A DNA stretch of 64,000 nucleotides from Bilabrum cf. latius (lineage: Eukaryota > Bigyra: Bicosoecida > Bigyra > Bicosoecida), in contig OZ237740.1 of assembly GCA_965178125.1 (NCBI GenBank), forward strand, positions 372,001 to 436,000, written 5' to 3'. A model generated the notes under the pieces. It saw only the letters and a program-made list of their open reading frames with translations, ran no database searches and was not told the origin of the DNA. Made by a program: the position numbers and the translations under genes. Positions 55,389-64,000 of the stretch are shown here, piece after piece; within the stretch, counting starts at the first letter, position 1, and every line of letters begins with the position of its first letter.

Positions 55389-58300
55389 AGAACTACAGAA
55401 ATACAGAAATACATTGTTGGGTAAAGATTCCACAAGCACCCAGATGCACCGTTGCCCCCGAAGGAGTTCGAGTGATCACCTGAATCCAGAGGAGTCCTCA
55501 AACAAGGACTACAAGACCCCCGACCCTTTCAGGCCAAAGGCCCCCCAATCTCAGCCTACACCGCCGAGTCCCCTTTATTCGCCATCAATGTGGTCCCCCA
55601 CAAGCCCTCAGCCTGATGCCTTCACAGGGAGAAAGCATACAGGTGCGGAGCATGTGCCCGGCACAAAGCGCGGTCCAGTCCCACATCAGGGTCCCCTGCC
55701 GGGACCCACCATTTCCTCCTCCATGACCGTCTCTGCGTCTCACGGTCCTTCAGAGAGGCTAGCATGCACGCGCTCATGCCTTTGGCCCATTGCCTCTCTA
55801 TGTCCCTTAGCAAGCCGTGGGGCTTAAACATCCGTCGCTGTAGCCGAGCGTTCGCATTGGTTGCCGCTATCAGCTCTTGCGTGGCCGTGGCGGCAAGAGC
55901 AGCCGCCGCATCGCCTCGCATCCACTGCCTGCACGTCAGCTACTCCTGCTAGCGCAGCTGGTTCCTGATCACCTGCACCACTCGGTTGGCCAGCTCCTTG
56001 ATAGCTGTCCGTTCCGATGACCGCGCAATCGTACGCTCTATCCGAGTGAGTGCGTCTTCGACGATTGGCTTGGCCCTGCTGGTGCGCTCCAGCTTCTCGT
56101 CCCAAGGGTCCTGAGCGAGAGCTGTCTTCGCCCATGCTTTCCGGAGAGAGGCAGGGGACCTCCCTCTATTCTGATCCGCATCATCGGGTTGCCACGGTCT
56201 CGTTCCGGCATGATGGTCATGCTCGGCCCGCTCCATCTGCTCTACCGCGGTGCCCATCACTTGAAGGTTGGGCGTGCCCTGTTGCGGGTATTGTCCAGCT
56301 CGGATGCGCAGAATTCGTCTTCCTTGGTGGCCGTACTCCTGCACCACCGCTGCTGTTGGCATGGCTCCTGGTCCGAAGGCATACCGTCCCTTCGTTGCGT
56401 ACCGGTTAAGCATGACCACTCCGAGCGCGGCTCTCTCCCGGTCCCAATCCGACAGTGCCGGATCGTGCGAGCATCCCAGGCTCAGGCTTGTGAACGATCG
56501 GTCAGCAGCTCCGGATTTGGATTTCCTCCACTTTGTGACTTTTTTTGCAGTCTCCTGGCATCCCAGCCAGTCCTTCGCGTCATCGATCCGTTGGGTCCAC
56601 CCTGCCATCTTGATCCTGAATCCCAGTGCCAGCGCGGCCCCGAGTGGGCCTGTCTGTACTGGTGGTCCCTGCAGGAATCGGCCCTGGTGGATGAACCTGG
56701 CCGCAACATCAAGGCCCTTCTTCGAGGGACACTCGATCAGGTCCAGCAGGCCCATAGCAACACGCCCTGCTGCCGATGCCGTCAGCAGCTCAGTGTCCAT
56801 CGCAAGGTTTGGCACGTATCGACCGCCTATGGTGAAGGGCCTTACCTGTGTCGATCCGCTGACAATCATCCAGCGCATATCCAGCAGGAATTTGTCCAGC
56901 ATCTTGAGGACTTCCAGGTTCAGTTCCATCCCGTAGAAAACTTGGGAACCATATCCTAATCCTGACAAGGTGTCCCACCCTGTTGCACATGCCGCTGCCT
57001 CTGCTCCGTAGAATGCACTCGTGATTGCTCCTGCATGGAGCAGCTGGGCGTGCAGGGAGACCGCCCAGTTGCCGTTCACCGCCGCTCGTGTGATGTCCCT
57101 GGCCGCCCGGTACGCCATCGCAATCCTCCTGCGTACGTGGGGTGCCATATCAATTACCCAGATGTCTCTCGCCTGCGTCAGCCCAGCTACTTCATCTGGG
57201 CTGATCCGTACCGGTTGGGTCGAAATGAGTAGACCGAGGTACAGGTAGGATGAGGCAAGTGGGATGGTCCACTCCCCGTCCGCCTCTCCCGCGTCCGCTG
57301 CTCTGCATGCGACGCCCTCTGGCATGTCCCCAGGAATTGAGTCCCGAGCGTAGCCAAAGGCCATGATCGCTGTCTTGGTTCCCTGGCCCGATGCTGTCAG
57401 GGGCTTGATTCCCAGCTACATGCCCGCAAGTGCAAACAGGCTCTTGACTAGCTTCATGACCGCCACTGCTTCGTTCCAGTTCGACGTCAGTGCCACGTAG
57501 TCGTCTGCGTACCCGACTTGTCCACATTCAACGTATCGTCCGGTGTCGGTCACGATCCTTTGATGGTGCCCGTGCTGGAGCCTCTCTTTCCGCAGCGTTT
57601 CCAGGAGAACCCCCATCAGTACCAGGAAGATGGTGGGAGACAGAATCTCGCCCTAGGGGGTGCCCGCCGTCTTCTGCACTCTGGTAGAGACCCTCCTGGT
57701 GAGTGGGTCTCGAACGCGGATGGCCACCTGCATGCGGGCCATGAGAAAGCGGACCGTCTGGCGTCCCCATCCTTGCTCCGTCATGATGGCCTCGATGATG
57801 TTCCACTTGCAACTATCAAATGCTCCTTTGATGTCAAAGAATACCAGAAAACCTCCAGCACCCCTTCGTTGGGTAATCCATTCCATCACCGCTGAGTAGG
57901 CCTGCTGGCAGTTCTTGCCGATGCGAAATCCGGCCTAATCCTGGCCGAAGAGTCCGTGGTTTTCGCAGTACCACATGACCTTCTGGTTTGCGATGGTGCT
58001 CACGACCTTCGAGAGAGACGAGGTCCAGCATATTGGCCTGAATTCGTCGACTCCTGTGACTCCTGTGCCCTGCTTGCGCTTGGAGACCGGCCGCATGAAC
58101 CCCTCCTGAAAGGCCTCAGGCTGAATCCCCGAGAAGAGTGTGAGATTATAAATGGCCCTGAGGAGGTCCAACAGAGCGTCACTTCGCCGCAGACACCCGT
58201 CCTCCTCAGAGCATGGCTAGCATTTGGTCAGCAATTCCGCCCTGATCCCATCAGGTCCCACAGCTTTGTTGTGCTTGAGCTTGTCCAGTGCTTGATCCAC

Positions 58301-59686
58301 CTCTGCGTTCGACCTGCAGAATAGGTTGAGCGGTGTCGCTGCCCTGGGCATGTGCGGCGCAATCCTGGCCATAAATCCGCCCACATCCGCACTTCCATTC
58401 CCACCTGCGTGAGAGAGCTGCTGTGCGTGTGCCTCTAGGATATCCTCGACGGCCGTAAGCACCTCTCCGCCTAGGTTCGTGACTGGTTCCAGTCCTGGTG
58501 CAGCTCGTTGCCTTCTAGAGATTGCATCAGCGATCTATCGGTGGGCTTCCCTCGGACTTGCTGTTCCCAGCATGTTCCGCAGTGCGTGGCCCGTCCTGCG
58601 TGCCCCTCGCTCGGTGGTCTCGAAGATAGCCCGTCGATCATGGTCCAGGTTGGCAAGGAGCATCGTCCAGTACTCCTGTCCCTCATGGGCCTACTGGTTC
58701 ACCTCTGTGCTCCCCCAGAGTGTTGCCTGCATCCGTCCATCTAGCCCCCGCTGTCGCCCTTCGAGGCGCAGGCTGGCTCGGCGATGTGCAGCCAAGCATG
58801 TTCTGGCCTCTGAGAGAGCTTGTTCCGTGGTTGGTCCCGCGATAAGGGCCTTCAGGCTGGCATGGGCTTTTCCCCACGTTTCAGCCCATCTCGTCCGTGC
58901 CGCCCAGGTCCTGCGGTGGCGCTTGCGTGACGCTTCCACGTGCCCGGCCTGGCCGGTGTTTGCCATTTGTCGGCCTGTCACAGTCTCGGCTGCTGCCGTG
59001 AAACATCCTTGCAGAAGCAGTTTGACGGAGGACACGGCCTGCGTAACCGCTTGCCCTGCAGCCTCTCGGTCAGCCGAGGTTCCCGTCGAGCTTTTGAAGT
59101 CGCGAATTGCGTCGAGCACACAATGAGTGATGTCACGGACTGCACTTGTAGCCTACCCGAATTCCTTGACGTAATAGTCCCAAACCAGGCGTTCTTGCTG
59201 CACATGCATGTCGGACACCCGTGAGTACGCTGCCCTGAAGGGGGCGTCATCGTCCTGCTCCGTTGTTGCTGGGACTGCAGTTGCTCGCATTGCCGGGTCC
59301 TCCACTTCTGGGACTGTGACCAGCAGGTCTGCAATTACCCCCGTGTGGTCTGAATATGTGCCTGGCTCTTGAGCCACTTCACTGGACACTAGCTGCAGCT
59401 GCGCAGAAGTGGAGATGCAGATGGCATCCAGTGTGTTGCCTCCTCTGTGCGTAGGCCCGCCCCCTGCAGGTGCGCGGTACATGTCGATCATGCCCATGTC
59501 GTTCTCCAGATACCAGTCCATCTGACCAGCTCCCTCTTGGTCCCGGCCCTACGTCGGGTTGAAGTCACCGGTAACCACAAGTCGGTCCCTGGTGAAATTG
59601 CCTGCCGGTCCTTGACTCCGTCGCTGTCCAAGGGTCAGCTGGGGATCGACCACGAAAGCTTTGCCCAATACTGAGCCCCTTGTCCA
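55389..59686 (-). mobile_element. LINE 2, copy 1 (5' truncated)
   Basis: The element ends (3') at about 55389 with a tail of repeated ATTTCTGTA units. Its body extends to 59686, where it is cut inside the endonuclease domain and abuts the tail of copy 2. 5' truncation is usual for target-primed reverse transcription. Confidence 0.85.
55622..59686 (-). pseudogene. LINE 2 endonuclease/RT polyprotein, 5' truncated
   Basis: One frame from 59686 to TGA at 55622 with TAG at 59549, 59150, 58688, 58214, 57932, 57653, 57413 and others, and no TAA or TGA. It starts in the EEP domain (VVTGDFNP, GGNTLDAI, YSDHTGV). RT follows: NKAVGPDGI, FRPICWTSSLSK, D-x-AGFRIGKNC, VFFDIKGAFDS, GTP-x-GEILSP, YADDYV, where x = TAG. 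The C-terminal half has KKVTKWRKSKSG. Element 1 has Gln codons at both x positions. Confidence 0.85.
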
Positions 59687-61220
59687 AGAACTACAGAAAT
59701 ACAGAAATACATTGTTGGGTAAAGATTCCACAAGCACCCAGATGCACCGTTGCCCCCGAAGGAGTTCGAGTGATCACCTGAATCCAGAGGAGTCCTCAAA
59801 CAAGGACTACAAGACCCCCGACCCTTTCAGGCCAAAGGCCCCCCAATCTCAGCCTACACCGCCGAGTCCCCTTTATTCGCCATCAATGTGGTCCCCCACA
59901 AGCCCTCAGCCTGATGCCTTCACAGGGAGAAAGCATACAGGTGCGGAGCATGTGCCCGGCACAAAGCGCGGTCCAGTCCCACATCAGGGTCCCCTGCCGG
60001 GACCCACCATTTCCTCCTCCATGACCGTCTCTGCGTCTCACGATCCTTCAGAGAGGCTAGCATGCACGCGCTCATGCCTTTGGCCCATTGCCTCTCTATG
60101 TCCCTTAGCAAGCCGTGGGGCTTAAACATCCGTCGCTGTAGCCGAGCGTTCGCATTGGTTGCCGCTATCAGCTCTTGCGTGGCCGTGGCGGCAAGAGCAG
60201 CCGCCGCATCGCCTCGCATCCACTGCCTGCACGTCAGCTACTCCTGCTAGCGCAGCTGGTTCCTGATCACCTGCACCACTCGGTTGGCCAGCTCCTTGAC
60301 AGCTGTCCGTTCCGATGACCGTGCAATCGTACGCTCTATCCGAGTGAGTGCGTCTTCGACGATTGGCTTGGCCCTGCTGGTGCGCTCCAGCTTCTCGTCC
60401 CAAGGGTCCTGAGCGAGAGCTGTCTTCGCCCATGCTTTCCGGAGAGAGGCAGGGGACCTCCCTCTATTCTGATCCGCATCATCGGGTTGCCACGGTCTCG
60501 TTCCGGCATGATGGTCATGCTCGGCCCGCTCCATCTGCTCTACCGCGGTGCCCATCACTTGAAGGTTGGGCGTGCCCTGTTGCGGGTATTGTCCAGCTCG
60601 GATGCGCAGAATTCGTCTTCCTTGGTGGCCGTATTCCTGCACCACCGCTGCTGTTGGCATGGCTCCTGGTCCGAAGGCATACCGTCCCTTCGTTGCGTAC
60701 CGGTTAAGCATGACCACTCCGAGCGCAGCTCTCTCCCGGTCCCAATCCGACAGTGCCGGATCGTGCGAGCATCCCAGGCTCATGCTTGTGAACGATCGGT
60801 CAGCAGCTCCGGATTTGGATTTCCTCCACTTTGTGACTTTTTTTGCAGTCTCCTGGCATCCCAGCCAGTCCTTCGCGTCATCGATCCGGTGGGTCCACCC
60901 TGCCATCTTGATCCTGAATCCCAGTGCCAGCGCGGCCCCGAGTGGGCCTGTCTGTACTGGTGGTCCCTGCAGGAATCGGCCCTGGTGGATGAACCTGGCC
61001 GCAACATCAAGGCCCTTCTTCGAGGGACACTCGATCAGGTCCAGCAGGCCCATAGCAACACGCCCTGCTGCCGATGCCGTCAGCAGCTCAGTGTCCATCG
61101 CAAGGTTTGGCACGTATCGGCCGCCCATGGTGAAGGGCCTTACCTGTGTCGATCCGCTGACAATCATCCAGCGCGTATCTAGCAGGAATTTGTCCAGCAT
61201 CTTGAGGACTTCCAGGTTCA
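59687..61220 (-). mobile_element. LINE 2, copy 2 (3' part only)
   Basis: About 99 percent identical to 55389 to 56922, including the ATTTCTGTA tail and TGA. It is cut at 61220 next to the leader of gene A copy 5. It keeps only the C-terminal half after the RT core. Confidence 0.88.
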
Positions 61221-61328
61221 GAACTTTCGATAAGTTTTGTTGTGTGTGATTATCTCAATACGTTATTTATGGACGGGATAAGCACTTTCGGAAAGGGATC
61301 TTCATTCTACCAGACTTCTTCCCATACA

Positions 61329-62120
61329 ATGGCTGGAGTCGCAGGAGCAACTGAAGCTGATAAATCCCGTCATTCAAGTGACGGTGGGAAGGTGAGCGCC
61401 ACTTCTCATGTGGCCGATTGGGTCGATGAATCGATGCGTGCGGACGATGGATGCGAAGCCGTCACAATCGGTGATGTGAAGTGGGAAATGATGAAAACCC
61501 GCATGATTGGATTCAGCACTTTAGATCATGTGACTGGTATGCCGGAAGGGTACGCCTTGACCAAGGCCTGCACGTTCGATGAGTACGAGCTCGAGGTCTT
61601 CGATACTTCGTCCGGCAAGGTGGTCGCCACGATCAGGCTTGAGCATGGAGGCGACGCAAGATACGACATGTTCTATATTCCGCGGTCTGGCATCTTCAAC
61701 TCAATCGATGTGGGGGTATACCGCGTCAACCTGCACAAACTCGAAGCAACCGAGCTGCCTGACCCGAAAGGCCACTGCTACAGGCCCGGAGTACTCGACC
61801 GTGCATCTGGTAACCAGCTGCGCCCATGGGCTTACTTCGAGGTGTACTCCTACTCAGCAACGACTGGCGAGTGGACCACGATCGAGGCAGCAGAGGTGCA
61901 GGCCACCGTTCCGCTTGAATCTGAGCTTCTGGAACGCAAGCCGCTCGTCACCCGAGTACACAGGACGCTGACGGAGCCCATCAGGGGCATGTCTGTCCAC
62001 AAGGAGCGTTTGGTGGGCTGTGGAGCACCACGGCACTATATCCGACCCGGCGAAATCCCAACTTTCGGCACTTCCGGGATTTCGGTGATTGGTACCCCTC
62101 CGGATCGGGTCGAGATTTGA
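61329..62120 (+). pseudogene. Gene A copy 5, 3' truncated
   Basis: ATG 61329 follows the conserved leader and gives the usual MAGVAGATEADK start. Homology to the family stops at about 62044 (HYIRP). A foreign 25-residue end leads to TGA at 62118, so the C-terminal 220 or so residues are missing. No TAG occurs in it. Confidence 0.72.
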
Positions 62121-64000
62121 AGTCTAAATGAATACCAATTAAGCAATTGTTAATTGATATGGTTTGTTAGGTCTACTAACTACGTATTAGGCGGCTAGCT
62201 AGCCGCTAGAGTATTCCATTGATGCTTTGTGTGGCGTAGCAAAAAATTTGCTCTGACGATGACCCGTTTTTTTCAAAGCTCTGTTTCTGCCGAACTAATA
62301 GTTAATGCGTAGTAATTTAACTACCAGTGTAATTATACTATATCTTTTAGTAAAATATCAAATTACGTCCCGCCAGTTATATTGTTGTGCCGAGAAATGT
62401 TATCTTAAAAAATTTCACACCAGAATTGCGCTTTGGCCAGACTGCCAGTGAATCAGCCGCTGCAGGTAAACTATAAAGATAATGATAGTGATTGTAAACT
62501 TTATTACATTACTGTATATATATAATGTGTATAGGCTACTGAATATAGCATAAGCATTTCTAAGTTTGCTGGAATAGGCTCTCTGACCAGATTCACGGGA
62601 GTGCGGTGGCTTGTGCTGATCATCAATTCACTCCTCAAATGTCGAATTTAGGACCCTAAGTTGCTAAATTTTAATCTCATTGTTTTGTTTATTGGTATAT
62701 AAAGCATGGTACAACGTGAATTACCGTCTGAATGTTAATTTGTGGAGTTATACGCCTAGGAAAGTTGCCACGCGAATCGACCGATTCTTGCCCTTGACAT
62801 GAACACGGCATAGTTCAAGTAAAACAATATTCCTCATCGATTGAGTGCTGCCATTCTCTAATGTACTCATCCATCAAGCATTTAAATGCTGCAGCATCAT
62901 GAAATATTAAATGTCTGCTCTAGTCAACTGCGCTGTGCAGGGCAGCCTGCAGAAACTGTAGCAAGAATCTGACGTATCCAAGCAAAATAAACGGAAGACT
63001 GCAAATGAATCATTCGCCCACGTTTAACATAGGCACAATACATACCCAATTGGATTGTGTAAGCAAATTTAGACTGAGCAAGCTAGAAAGGAGCGGGGAA
63101 GTCAAGACAAGATTGGAGTGGTTGCTGACAGGCCCACGCCATCGCCAACTTTGAGCGCAATGATATGCCCACGTAAAGCACTAACACATACATGGCCTCA
63201 CGTATAGTATGTATTATAGTATTATCTACATAGGTTTTGGAAGCAATAGCTGAAACAATCCTGTTTCATGATTTCAGGCAGTAAACGAACTCCTAGTATC
63301 GGATCAAGTTTCTGACAGAGACCAACCAAGGCCCGCGGTTGAATTCCTGTAGAGCTTCATTCATTGCTGGGTTATCTAAATGAAGGCATGCATGCAATGT
63401 ATAGCATATAATACTTATAGTGAGGCTGTCATGGAAGGCTTCCGTCGTGTATTGTGGAAGATAAGTGCGACAGTATGGTTGATCCATGGCAAGTGGTGCG
63501 AGGATTTGTGTGGAGCCTGCAAGTCATGTCAAGTACATCTCAAACATTAGGGATTCCAGCTGATCTACGCCCTAGATAGGTCATTATGTGTATAAACAAT
63601 CCACCAACAAGATTGCAGCTTCTTCGTCCTCTTGTGCAAATCGAACTGCTGTGTCATTGCTTAGCCCACCAGCTTGCATGCTACAAGCCCAAGTGCACCG
63701 ACCGTTGTGCACGTTCAATATCTTGCCAAATATAGACTCAAACTCAATATTGAAGCTACTTTATGATAAATATGAATACAAAATATGTATACACGTATTC
63801 ATAGCTCCAAGTACTCCTTATTCAGCATGGAATTGTAGACTGAACCACATAGTCTGGAAAGCGTCAGACACCAACTTGGGGACTCTGTTCCTAGAGTCAA
63901 AACTTCCTTATATTTTCATGAAAGCACTATCTGCTGCCCATTTATTCTAATATATTAATCTATTAGTATGTAACAGGTGCTGAACTATTATTATTGCGAA
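62121..64000. other. AT-rich DNA without recognisable genes
   Basis: Nothing on either strand exceeds about 120 codons or shows a motif, even with TAG read as Gln. Confidence 0.5.

Noticed and set aside
63588-63950. 120-codon ORF near the right end
   Set aside because: AT-rich, no motif and no promoter-like context; such length is expected by chance.
1-64000. UAG as leucine, pyrrolysine or leaky stop
   Set aside because: Aligned copies give Gln codons at TAG sites, and single-base CAG-TAG swaps dominate. Density (up to 11 per gene) is too high for leaky stops, and there is no sign of a pyrrolysine system.

Overview
The window looks like nuclear DNA of a single-celled eukaryote (alga or protist, lineage not identifiable) that reads UAG as glutamine and stops only at UAA and UGA. 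Nearly every long gene is cut by in-frame TAG, and only TAG, and ends at TAA or TGA. Related copies inside the window swap TAG for CAG at the same residue. TAG also sits at glutamines fixed by protein chemistry: the PQG motif of reverse transcriptase and the Walker A loop of an SF3 helicase. All coordinates below assume TAG = Gln.

Region 1 (1 to about 13.0 kb): most of a polinton-like virus (PLV) or endogenous polinton. It carries an adenain-type maturation protease, an FtsK/HerA packaging ATPase, two candidate capsid proteins (one cut by the left edge), three related fibre-like proteins, a zinc-finger-like protein, protein-primed type B DNA polymerase, SF3 helicase and a DDE (rve) integrase with a chromodomain-like tail. 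Nine genes have an exact TATA(G/C)TATA nonamer 0 to 13 bases before the ATG. The hexamer TTTCCA and its complement are conspicuously common.

Region 2 (about 13.0 to 15.09 kb): AT-rich tail with two giant-virus-like genes sharing a duplicated promoter, then a row of hairpins ending at a sharp junction with GC-rich host DNA.

Region 3 (15.09 to 37.3 kb): GC-rich tandem amplification of a convergent gene pair. Gene A (plus) is a propeller-like protein of about 470 residues; gene B (minus) is a MACPF/perforin-like protein of up to 1,099 residues. A 70-bp minisatellite lies between their 3' ends. Only the last B copy is full length; one A copy holds a 1.2-kb insertion. Units 1 and 4 are almost identical over about 4.4 kb.

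Region 4 (37.3 to 45 kb): an unrecognised plus-strand ORF, a 12-copy 67-bp minisatellite and a very large unrecognised minus-strand gene (1,358 codons).

Region 5 (45 to 61.2 kb): nested mobile elements. These are a 5'-truncated LINE with a restriction-like endonuclease, whose 3' end was tandemly duplicated and then hit by a 1,139-bp DNA transposon; a frameshifted endonuclease/RT LINE; and two head-to-tail 5'-truncated copies of a second LINE.

Region 6 (61.2 to 64 kb): a 3'-truncated fifth A gene followed by AT-rich DNA with no recognisable gene.
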